Positions 51,253-59,214 of a DNA stretch of 64,000 nt are shown piece by piece; positions within the stretch are counted from its first letter, which is position 1, and the number at the start of each line of letters is the position of its first letter. The position numbers were made by a program, and so were the translations under genes. This stretch comes from JALEFZ01 sp039820545. Its GTDB lineage: Bacteria; Bacteroidota; Bacteroidia; J057. The DNA is taken from positions 1-64,000 of the forward strand of contig JBCBPW010000035.1 of the NCBI GenBank assembly GCA_039820545.1. Reading direction: 5' to 3'. The notes under the pieces are model-generated. The model was not told the origin of the DNA. It searched no databases and saw only the letters and a list, made by a program, of their open reading frames with translations.

Positions 51253-52482
51253 ATGATGAACAAAATTTTATCCATTCTATGCCCATTGGCATTTTTATTT
51301 GCCTGCAATGCCCCTCAACCAGAAAGCACTACAACGCTGGCAAAGGCAGATTCGTTGGCACATGCGTTTATCTTGACAGATGGCCATGTAGACCTTCCCT
51401 ATCGCATGAAGGTGCGCAATTTTCGTATCACCAGGGAGTATCTCGACTTTACGGAGATGACCGAGCAGGGAAACTTTGACTTTGAGCGCGCGCGCAAAGG
51501 CGGGTTGGATGCGCCCTTTATGTCGATCTACATTCCTGCGGCTTTGCAAAAGACACCAGGTGTATCCAAGCAGCTAGCCGACAGCTTGATTGATATGGTA
51601 GAGGCACTCGCCGAGAACTATCCTGATAAGTTCATCGTAGCCAAAAGTCCCGATGATGTAGAGACTGCATTCGCGGCGAATAAGGTAGCATTGCCTATGG
51701 GAATGGAAAATGGCTCCCCCATCGAAGAGGACATCGCCAATGTGCAACACTTTTATGATCGTGGCGTCCGCTACATCACCTTGACACACTCCAAGGTCAA
51801 CAATATTTGCGACTCCTCCTACGATACCACCCGCACTTGGAATGGCCTGAGTCCTTTTGGCGAGCAAGTCGTAAAAGAAATGAACCGCGTGGGCATCATG
51901 GTAGATGTTTCTCACATCTCCGACTCTGCTTTTTATGATGTCATGGCCTTGACAGATGTACCCGTGATAGCCTCTCATTCTTCTTGTCGCTTCTATACCC
52001 CTGGTTTTGAACGCAACATGAATGATGACATGCTCCAAGTGCTAAAGAAAAATGGAGGCGTGATTCAGATTAATTTCGGTTCTACCTTCATTGATAGCAC
52101 TTCGCAAATAGAACGGACAAAAGCGAGACGCGCTTTTAATACGTACATGGAAGAAAATGAGTTGGAGGCCACGGATTCGCTTCGTAAAGCCTTCTTTGAT
52201 GCCTACTATGAGACACATCCTGACTTTTTCTCCGATGTATCTGTCGTCGCGGACCACATCGACCACGTAGCCCAACTCATCGGGGTGGACCATGTAGGGT
52301 TCGGATCGGACTTCGATGGCGTAGGCGATAGTTTGCCTACAGACCTGAAAGATGTGTCCCAATATCCCAACCTTATTCTGGAACTACTTGATAGAGGATA
52401 TTCAGAGGAGGACATAGAGAAAATATGTTATAAGAATGTGTGGAGGGTATGGAAGGCCGTGGAGAAAGCAGCAGAAAGTTGA
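51253..52482 (+). CDS. Membrane dipeptidase lipoprotein (peptidase M19)
   Basis: A 409-residue zinc dipeptidase of the renal dipeptidase family. The lipobox 'LFACNA' puts the mature N-terminal Cys at residue 18, so it is lipid-anchored. Metal ligands are visible: 'DGHVDLPYRM' (His, Asp), Glu in 'GMENGSPIEED', His in 'VDVSHISD' and His in 'IASHSSCR', with the later 'GVDHVGFGSDFDGVG' and 'EDIEKICYKNVWRVWK' also conserved. It hydrolyses dipeptides in the periplasm or at the surface. A hairpin lies 32 bp after its stop. Confidence 0.93.
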   Translation: MMNKILSILCPLAFLFACNAPQPESTTTLAKADSLAHAFILTDGHVDLPYRMKVRNFRITREYLDFTEMTEQGNFDFERARKGGLDAPFMSIYIPAALQKTPGVSKQLADSLIDMVEALAENYPDKFIVAKSPDDVETAFAANKVALPMGMENGSPIEEDIANVQHFYDRGVRYITLTHSKVNNICDSSYDTTRTWNGLSPFGEQVVKEMNRVGIMVDVSHISDSAFYDVMALTDVPVIASHSSCRFYTPGFERNMNDDMLQVLKKNGGVIQINFGSTFIDSTSQIERTKARRAFNTYMEENELEATDSLRKAFFDAYYETHPDFFSDVSVVADHIDHVAQLIGVDHVGFGSDFDGVGDSLPTDLKDVSQYPNLILELLDRGYSEEDIEKICYKNVWRVWKAVEKAAES

Positions 52483-52513
52483 TTTCATTTTACCGACTCT
52501 GTTTACCCAGCCC

Positions 52514-52557
52514 TAGGTCCTGTATGTATACGATGTGTGTCGTAGGTACAGGACCTA
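52514..52557 (+). other. Two-part hairpin after the dipeptidase gene
   Basis: TAGGTCCTGTA (52514-52524) pairs perfectly with TACAGGACCTA (52547-52557), and inside it TACGA/TCGTA forms a second stem. No T-run follows, so it may protect or process the mRNA rather than terminate it. Confidence 0.55.
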
Positions 52558-52874
52558 TCTATGTAAGTGGACAGACAGATGTAAATGGCCATCCCATGAG
52601 AGATTTCGCTTCATTTAAGACTATAGGCTTTAAAGTGCCAATAGTCAAGATGTAACAATGTCTAACATAACCTAATCACATCTGTCCAACTCTTTAAAAC
52701 AATCATCCTTTTTTTGTGCATTTCACTTACCAAAAGAACGTATATCCAAGTATGTCACCCACTTCCTCATGATATTTTACGCATGCCTTTCTTAAATTGA
52801 ATATTTTTCATACATTAAGACTTCACTCCCCCGAACTATTTTTTTACACAAAATACCTATAGGATACTGTGTCC

Positions 52875-52963
52875 ATTCGAATGGCCTGTTATTGGTTTCA
52901 TCTCCATGAAACCCTCACACACATTGATCTTATTTATGTAACAAACCCTAACACTCTTTAAAA
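52875..52963 (+). promoter_or_regulatory. Shared leader/promoter region of the T9SS paralogue pair, copy 1
   Basis: ATTCGAATGGC (palindromic ATTCGAAT core) lies 89 bp before the start codon, followed by GGTTTCAT-CTCC-ATGAAACC (a perfect 8-bp hairpin), then CCCTCACA and TATGTAACA. The T9SS paralogue at 57 kb has the same markers in the same order. It may be a regulator site and 5' untranslated leader. Confidence 0.45.
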
Positions 52964-54715
52964 ATGAGCAAGCATATCTTTTGGTGCATGGCAGTGATCT
53001 GCTGTGTAGTAAACCTTTCATGGGGCCAATCCTCAGATGAATACTATGTAGAGTCTTCTGGAGGAGATATTTTCGCCACCCATTCCACTTGGGACAATCA
53101 TTCTGTAGTCCTAGCAGATAATGGAAATGTCGCTATATGGGGCACCACGCTCATAGATGGCGGAGGTAATGAGCGCGTATTCCTACAAGGCGTACAGTAT
53201 CCCTTCACCAATCCTCCGGGCCTCGTATTTGATGGTATCTACGATAATAGTACCTGTGGCTCAGGTCCTTTCAGCGGACAATCACGTTTTCACGGCATGG
53301 TTAATGATGAATTGACAGGAATCAATCAAGTCGTAGTGGCCACAACTTTCTATCTTCCCTATCCTGGTGGTGCTCAGTCGGGTGCCCTTGTCATCTTCAG
53401 TATAGACCCTGTCAGTGGTGCTGTAAACTGGGTCCGACATCTCTTTGTGTATGGAGACATCACGCAGATCAAAGAAGTCAGTATCATACAGGACAACAAT
53501 GGGGATTTTGTGATTGCCTATGACTTCCGCGAAGCTTACCCTACCTATCCTACGCCATTTTATGGACTGGGTGTGACCCGACTAGATCCTTTGGGCAACG
53601 TCATATGGCTCACGGATTACATCCTGGGAACTGTGGGGACAGACAACCCATTCACCCTTCATCATGTCATCCATGACCAGAGTAATGGACTGTATGTACT
53701 CGCAGGTGAGTATGACTTGACCCCCGTTGGTGGAGCTGTAGAGCCCTTTATATTACAGGTAGATGAAGGAAGCGGCGGCTTAGTCAACCCCTTATTTCAT
53801 TATGATTTCCCTGCACCTATAGGAGGTATCGCGGAGGTCAATGGACTGTATTATATTTCTTTCACCACACCTGGAGGCTTATTGGCGATGGGAGAAATCG
53901 ATCCATCGGGTGTCCTCACCAATGTATTTGAGTATGATCTACCTACGGCACTCCTCAATGGAGGTACGTCAGAGGTGTATTCTCATGATCTGATTTACAA
54001 CCCCAACTCTAATTATTTTGACTTATTGCTCAATTATACCGATGGGGTCAGCAATTCGTATGGTATGGGTTTCGTAGATTATACCAATCCAATCGTGATA
54101 GAGTATACAGAGTACGAGTATGATCCTAGCAACTTTGAAGGTACACCTGTCTCATTTACAGATCTACAGCCTTCTCTCACCTTTGCATTTGACGACCGAC
54201 TCGCATTGATACATCCAGACGGAGCTCTTGTACCTGGTGCAAGTGCGCAAGAGGTCGTGAAACTAGAGCTGTTTCAGCTGGGATGTATCTCCCAAAATGG
54301 AGAATCGCAGCCTATGAATGCCAACATCTACAACACAAATGCGGTTCCTTTGAACGACCTCGTGCAAGGCTGGAGTTGTAACTCGAAGGTCAATCCTGTT
54401 CCGTACACGGGCAACATATACGACTGCGGCGGAGGCTTCATCACGAACTACCGCCAAGCGAATGTAGCTCCAACGGATGTCAAGCAAGAACTCACCCTTC
54501 AAGTCTACCCCAATCCTGTGAAAGAAGCACTCATTCTAGATGTGGACTTCACAGAGAGCTTACAGGCCAAGCTCATAGATCCCATGGGTAAGATTGTCAT
54601 GGAGACCACTGAGCAGACCAAACTGGACGTCCGCGCCTTGCCTACTGGTGTGTACATACTAGAGGTCATCGCTGACCAGCAACGATTTGTAGAGTCAATC
54701 CTCATCGAACGCTAG
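52964..54715 (+). CDS. Secreted T9SS-sorted surface protein, paralogue A
   Basis: A 583-residue protein with a signal peptide (1-21, ending SWGQ). The body (25-500) is beta-rich with 'YVESSGGDIFATHSTWDNHSVV' near the start, and 'NGDFVIAYDFREAYPTYPTPFYGLGVTRLDPLGNVIW' type blades (in part), suggesting a propeller. A cluster of Cys occurs at 'CSSNSKVN..' and 'YDCGGG'. Residues 505-583 form a type A sorting domain ('LQVYPNPVKEALILDVDF' ... 'LPTGVYILEV'). It shares its whole length with the protein at 57 kb. Function unknown; secreted by T9SS. Confidence 0.85.
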   Translation: MSKHIFWCMAVICCVVNLSWGQSSDEYYVESSGGDIFATHSTWDNHSVVLADNGNVAIWGTTLIDGGGNERVFLQGVQYPFTNPPGLVFDGIYDNSTCGSGPFSGQSRFHGMVNDELTGINQVVVATTFYLPYPGGAQSGALVIFSIDPVSGAVNWVRHLFVYGDITQIKEVSIIQDNNGDFVIAYDFREAYPTYPTPFYGLGVTRLDPLGNVIWLTDYILGTVGTDNPFTLHHVIHDQSNGLYVLAGEYDLTPVGGAVEPFILQVDEGSGGLVNPLFHYDFPAPIGGIAEVNGLYYISFTTPGGLLAMGEIDPSGVLTNVFEYDLPTALLNGGTSEVYSHDLIYNPNSNYFDLLLNYTDGVSNSYGMGFVDYTNPIVIEYTEYEYDPSNFEGTPVSFTDLQPSLTFAFDDRLALIHPDGALVPGASAQEVVKLELFQLGCISQNGESQPMNANIYNTNAVPLNDLVQGWSCNSKVNPVPYTGNIYDCGGGFITNYRQANVAPTDVKQELTLQVYPNPVKEALILDVDFTESLQAKLIDPMGKIVMETTEQTKLDVRALPTGVYILEVIADQQRFVESILIER

Positions 54716-54752
54716 ACCGCTACGAATATCCTAACCATTCAACATTTCATTC

Positions 54753-54783
54753 ATGCCCTGGTCCTTTTGGATTGGGGCATTTG
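54753..54783 (+). terminator. Terminator-like hairpin after paralogue A
   Basis: ATGCCCTGGTCC and GGATTGGGGCAT form a 12-bp stem with three G-U pairs around TTTT, followed by TTTGC. It separates the convergent T9SS genes. Confidence 0.55.
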
Positions 54784-54791
54784 CATCCGTA

Positions 54792-56858
54792 CTATGGACC
54801 AATGATCAATTTCTGCGTCATCTGTTTTCCTTCCGAACTCCATGTCACCCAATAAATTCCTGGATTCAAATACTTTGCTACCACTAATACTCGTTCCTGA
54901 TGACCTACTTTCCTTTCATACAAATACCTGCCCTTTGTATCTGTGATATGGATGATTGCACCCGTATGTGATGGAGGTAATCTTAGCTGCCATTCTTGAG
55001 TGTATGCGGGCTGAGGATAAATGACTAATTGACTGTCAAGTGCTTCTTCTAGCTCTGTAGGTATAGATTCTACAACGTAAGGATCTGATGAACCTGACCA
55101 GCACAGACCTTGACGAACCCGGACAGTAAAAGAACCCTCATCTGGTATTCTCAACATCTTAGAAGTATCTACCACAACCTCCTCATCTTTGATCCATTCA
55201 TATGCTTCTCCCATGATATCTACTTCTAAAAAGAGAGAATCTAATTTACGAATAGTCGGTTGGGGAATCGTTGAATACTTATTTACCTGCACAGGATTCA
55301 TCACTAGTTGCAGATTACAAGCGAGATTTTCTACCTCTACATGATAACGCCCTGACTCATTTATACTCACTTTACAAGCGGAAGTCTCCTGCCAAAAGAT
55401 TTCATCCTTATACCATCGGAACTGATAATCTCCTTGCTCTGTATCGACTTCAGTAGCTAGCGTCAATGAGTCACATATTGTGTATGAATGGCTATCCCAA
55501 GTAGACACAGGCATAGGGCAAGCACCATAATGAAGCACCAAACCATCGGTGCGATTGGCTATCAACCCATCCTTCCCTAACAACAAGCCAGAGCCTGTAT
55601 CCAAACTTCCTGATAACTCTCCGACCATTAAAACATCTTCCCCATTAATCACAAAATCATTTAGCAAAACGCGACTGCCATTTTTCCCCATGGTGAGAGA
55701 TGCGCCAAAGTCCCCTTCTTCCGTCAGATGGATCAAAAACCCGTCAGATGTTCCTGTACTAGAAAAAGAAGTAGAGCCGTATTGCCAGTTTTCAATAAAT
55801 TGCCCCACCATCCAGACGCCCTCCTCTTCTCCTTGGATCATGCGCTCAACTTGATAGCAAGGACCACTGGCAATCCCTGGTACTTTGACATCGTGGCTTT
55901 CGGGCTGTTGGATCCATTTCACATGCGCCATACTATCTAATCTGAAGAAAAAGAAGGAGATAATGGATAAGGGATTGACAGCCTCTAAGTGAAAGTTCTC
56001 CCACTGCAAGGTACCTGCATAGATTCCGACTCCATATAGATCTCCATTACGTGTCGTGGCCATTCGGCTCAATATGTAGGGTGTATCGCCTTGGTCCATG
56101 ACCCAAAGTTTCGTACCCGTGCGGGTATCTACTTGAGATAGTTTGGCAGCATAAAAGTTGCTTCCTGACTGACTCACGTATAGATGATGAAAGGCATCCA
56201 CTTCTATCATCCCGATCGGATCAAATGTCTCTACAATCCATTCTCGCTCAAAGGCTGGATTGAACTTGAGAATGAAGCCTCGATTGCTAGAGATGAGGGT
56301 CGTATCAGACAAATAAAGGGGGTGAGACCGCCTACCTGCTATATATACATTCCCCATTCGATCTGCCTTCATGGCCATGATGTCGTACACACCCGTCGTC
56401 AGTTGCATTACCGTATCCAAGCTTCCATTTGGCCCCATCACACCCAATGCCAACCCTTGTCCCCCTAGTTGAAACACTTTTTCTCCTATGCTCAACGAAT
56501 CATGATAGTCAATGACAAACCAACATTTTCCTGGATCACTGATCACAAATCTAGTCCTATAGTTTGCGCCAAAATTATCAATTCTCTTGGCCCAAAGCTT
56601 ATGGCCTCTCCGATCTATTTCTCCAACAAAACTATAGCTATTCCCTCCATATTCCTTTTTAAGTGTATCATCTCCCCAGATCAGGGGTTGTTGATCTCCC
56701 ACTCCTCCTGCTACCAATATGCGTTGGGCTGCCGTCACTTGGACTTCGTGGACGACATCCCTGACACCTGCTTCTGCTAAGAAGCCCCAGCTCATGTGCT
56801 GGGCATGGATAGACCAGATTCCTATCAAAAGGCTAAAAACGGTGCAGATAGATTTCAT
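54792..56858 (-). CDS. Secreted T9SS-sorted protein with propeller-like repeats
   Basis: The ATG at 56858, which opens the signal peptide (MKSICTVFSLLIGIWSIHAQ), is preferred over a TTG five codons upstream. The 688-residue product has blade-like repeats with 'VYIAGRRSHPLYL' and 'GDLYGVGIYAGTLQW', an Ig-like region with 'GDYQFRWYKDEIFWQETSACKVSINESGRYHVEV' (in part), as in PKD/Ig modules that precede sorting tails, and a type A sorting domain at about 610-688 ('LVIYPQPAYTQEWQLRLP' ... 'LNPGIYWVTW'). It lies inverted between the two T9SS paralogues. Function unknown. Confidence 0.85.
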   Translation of the reverse strand: MKSICTVFSLLIGIWSIHAQHMSWGFLAEAGVRDVVHEVQVTAAQRILVAGGVGDQQPLIWGDDTLKKEYGGNSYSFVGEIDRRGHKLWAKRIDNFGANYRTRFVISDPGKCWFVIDYHDSLSIGEKVFQLGGQGLALGVMGPNGSLDTVMQLTTGVYDIMAMKADRMGNVYIAGRRSHPLYLSDTTLISSNRGFILKFNPAFEREWIVETFDPIGMIEVDAFHHLYVSQSGSNFYAAKLSQVDTRTGTKLWVMDQGDTPYILSRMATTRNGDLYGVGIYAGTLQWENFHLEAVNPLSIISFFFFRLDSMAHVKWIQQPESHDVKVPGIASGPCYQVERMIQGEEEGVWMVGQFIENWQYGSTSFSSTGTSDGFLIHLTEEGDFGASLTMGKNGSRVLLNDFVINGEDVLMVGELSGSLDTGSGLLLGKDGLIANRTDGLVLHYGACPMPVSTWDSHSYTICDSLTLATEVDTEQGDYQFRWYKDEIFWQETSACKVSINESGRYHVEVENLACNLQLVMNPVQVNKYSTIPQPTIRKLDSLFLEVDIMGEAYEWIKDEEVVVDTSKMLRIPDEGSFTVRVRQGLCWSGSSDPYVVESIPTELEEALDSQLVIYPQPAYTQEWQLRLPPSHTGAIIHITDTKGRYLYERKVGHQERVLVVAKYLNPGIYWVTWSSEGKQMTQKLIIGP

Positions 56859-57023
56859 GAAGAGGATTTGCAAATATCAATAATAAGATCCTCAAATTCT
56901 GCTTATGATCCCACATCTAAACCCCATTCAAATAAATATTCAGATTTTTTCATTTCTCCTCTTCATATTTCTATCCTATCCCCGTCTATACATAACCAGA
57001 AGCACTTCCATACCTTAGCCTTT

Positions 57024-57107
57024 ATTCGAATGGCTGCTCTGTGATCTCCTTGGAGAAATCCCCTCACATTTTCCTACACTGTATGTAACACATTAACTCA
57101 TTCAGCA
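57024..57107 (+). promoter_or_regulatory. Shared leader/promoter region of the T9SS paralogue pair, copy 2
   Basis: ATTCGAATGGC lies 84 bp before the start codon, followed by a 'GATCTCCTTGGAGAAATC' region (inverted TCTCC/GGAGA), CCCTCACA and TATGTAACA, in the same order and nearly the same spacing as copy 1. Confidence 0.45.
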
Positions 57108-58871
57108 ATGAACAAGCATTTACTCTGCCTTGCTGCCTTATTATGGGGCTGGGCACAACTCTCTATTGGCCAAACATCTACTAATGAATATTTCATTGAG
57201 TCCTCAGGAGGCGATGCCTTTGCCACACATGCTCCTTGGGACAACCACTCGATTGTATCGACAAACAATGGAAGTAGTATGATGTGGGGCACCACCGTCA
57301 TCAATCCTATAGGGCAAGAGCAGGTATTCCTTCAAGGCCTACGCCTTCCTTTTTCCAACTCTCCTGCCGTCTTATTTGATGGAATCTACGACAACAGTGT
57401 CTGCGGCTACAATTTACCCAATCCTAAATCGCGCTTCCACGGAATGGTAAACGACGAAATATCAGGTATCAATCAAGTCGTAGTAGCCACGTACTTTGTA
57501 TCAGAAGTAGGGACTAATAATGTCGAGTACGGTTCCATGGTTATATTCAGTGTCGATCCCGTCTCAGGAACTGTCAATTGGACACGTCACTTCACGCCGT
57601 TTGGAGACATGACAGAGGTTACGGGGGCAAGTATCATTCAGGACCAAAATGGAGACTTTGTAATCGCCTATGATTACAGAGAGACTTATCCCAACTATCT
57701 GACAGAGTATTATGGCGTAGGTGTAGCCAAGATCGACCCCACGGGCAATCTGCTTTGGATCGTAGACCATCCCATTCAAATGGCTCCCGTCCTTCCTGAC
57801 AATCCTTTTACCCTGCACCATGTATTTCACGACGCACAAAATGGACTTTATGTCCTCGCGGGAGAGTCCGACCTAGCAGGTGTAATTGAAACCTTCATCA
57901 TGAGTGTAGACGAGGGATCAGGATTGGTCGTCAATGGGATGTTCCAATACGACATTCCCCCTTTCCTCGGAGGGGTTACCATGAACAATGGAAATTATTA
58001 CGTAGCCTATCACTCATTGGGGGGATTGCTAGGACTTGCTGAGATCGATCCTTTCTCAGGTATCGTGACAAATGCCTGGGAGTACGATCCACCTGTCAAT
58101 TTAAATATTCAGGGAGGCGGTGTCGTGGCCTTTCCTAGAGATCTAGACTTTAATCCCAACACCCAAATGTTTGAATTGCTCACACACTATACAGATGGGG
58201 TAGAAAATGCCTACGGGATATCGACAATTGATGCCAATAATCCTACCATGATTCAATACATAGAATATGAATACCTTCCTGGAGCCTTGGGAGGAGAACC
58301 TGTAGCATTCGTCGATCTGCAACCCAATGCCGCCACCTTCACAGATGACCGACTCGCCCTGATCCATCCTGATGGCAATGCGCTTTTCAATCCCAATTCC
58401 CAGGAGCTCGTCAAGTTGGAACTATTCCAATTCAACTGTATCAACGCTTCGGATGACATCCAAGGTTTTATGCCCAATGCCTATTCTACGAATTTTCTCC
58501 CTATGAATGATGTAGACATACAATGGAGTTGTCAGACTAAGGTGGTCAAACTTCCTTACAGTGGCCGAATCTATGACTGTGGAGGAGGACAAATTGGAAC
58601 TTATCGTCAAGCCCCATCTGTCGTAGTCGATGATGCTGTACAAACACCCACGCTCACGATTTTACCTAATCCAGCCCATGCCTACATCCTATTGGACATT
58701 GACTATCGAGATGCTTTAGAGGTACGGATGGTTGATCCTATGGGGAAAGTTGTACTTGAAACTACCTCACAAACCAAGCTTGATGTCAGCTTACTTGCTT
58801 CAGGTATGTATATCCTCGAAGTGAAAGCAGATGGACACCGAATGACAGAATCTGTATTGATCCAACACTAA
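57108..58871 (+). CDS. Secreted T9SS-sorted surface protein, paralogue B
   Basis: A 587-residue paralogue of the protein at 53 kb, aligned end to end. Signal peptide 1-21 (ending SIGQ), then 'YFIESSGGDAFATHAPWDNHS', 'SRFHGMVNDEISGINQVVVATYF', 'GDFVIAYDYRETYPNYLTEYYG', a Cys-containing 'WSCQTK..' and 'YDCGGGQIGTYRQA', and the sorting domain ('LTILPNPAHAYILLDIDY' ... 'LASGMYILEV'). Protein identity looks to be moderate, so this is an older duplication than the pair at 35-37 kb. Secreted by T9SS; function unknown. Confidence 0.85.
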   Translation: MNKHLLCLAALLWGWAQLSIGQTSTNEYFIESSGGDAFATHAPWDNHSIVSTNNGSSMMWGTTVINPIGQEQVFLQGLRLPFSNSPAVLFDGIYDNSVCGYNLPNPKSRFHGMVNDEISGINQVVVATYFVSEVGTNNVEYGSMVIFSVDPVSGTVNWTRHFTPFGDMTEVTGASIIQDQNGDFVIAYDYRETYPNYLTEYYGVGVAKIDPTGNLLWIVDHPIQMAPVLPDNPFTLHHVFHDAQNGLYVLAGESDLAGVIETFIMSVDEGSGLVVNGMFQYDIPPFLGGVTMNNGNYYVAYHSLGGLLGLAEIDPFSGIVTNAWEYDPPVNLNIQGGGVVAFPRDLDFNPNTQMFELLTHYTDGVENAYGISTIDANNPTMIQYIEYEYLPGALGGEPVAFVDLQPNAATFTDDRLALIHPDGNALFNPNSQELVKLELFQFNCINASDDIQGFMPNAYSTNFLPMNDVDIQWSCQTKVVKLPYSGRIYDCGGGQIGTYRQAPSVVVDDAVQTPTLTILPNPAHAYILLDIDYRDALEVRMVDPMGKVVLETTSQTKLDVSLLASGMYILEVKADGHRMTESVLIQH

Positions 58872-58898
58872 TACCCCCTGGTACGCCCTTTTCATTTG

Positions 58899-58927
58899 CC
58901 CTGATCTTCTCAGATCGGGGTTTTTTT
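58899..58927 (+). terminator. Rho-independent terminator after paralogue B
   Basis: CCCTGATCT and AGATCGGGG form a 9-bp stem (one G-U pair) around a 4-base loop, followed directly by seven Ts. A textbook intrinsic terminator. Confidence 0.9.
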
Positions 58928-59027
58928 ACTTCAAAAGCCAGAGAAGTAAAACTGCCATAAACATACTCCCAATCAAAACGCCCACATGGATCAGAAACCT
59001 AAGCATGCCATCTTCTATACGCTTCAT
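58926..59027 (-). CDS. Possible 33-residue single-helix membrane protein
   Basis: The frame from the ATG at 59027 encodes MKRIEDGMLRFLIHVGVLIG and then a hydrophobic run to LLK, that is one membrane helix with a charged start. AAAGGA lies about 10 bases upstream of the ATG. The frame ends within the T-run of the opposite-strand terminator. It could be a genuine small membrane protein or chance. Confidence 0.3.
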   Translation of the reverse strand: MKRIEDGMLRFLIHVGVLIGSMFMAVLLLWLLK

Positions 59028-59214
59028 CTGGCTTTCCTTTGGTTGACGTGAAAGGTGCGGAATTGCCTGGAGGAATATAAGAAAGACAAAATAAAGGCTG
59101 TACATGCGGCAAGATGGCATGCTGACTATCTCCATACGTGGGCGCAGATTGGGAGCTGTAATTTGACCTGGCTCGCCTCCTGTTTACAGACGCGAGCGCA
59201 GGTTCATGGGCTTT

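Larger units (their letters stand above)
52483..52963. other. 481-bp intergenic region with a hairpin and the T9SS-gene leader
   Basis: It starts with a strong hairpin after the dipeptidase gene and ends with an ATTCGAATGGC-containing leader shared with the paralogous T9SS gene at 57 kb. No other gene or RNA seen. Confidence 0.5.

Noticed and set aside
52440..52655. A 71-codon frame overlapping the end of the dipeptidase gene
   Set aside because: It crosses the hairpin after that gene and has no recognisable sequence.
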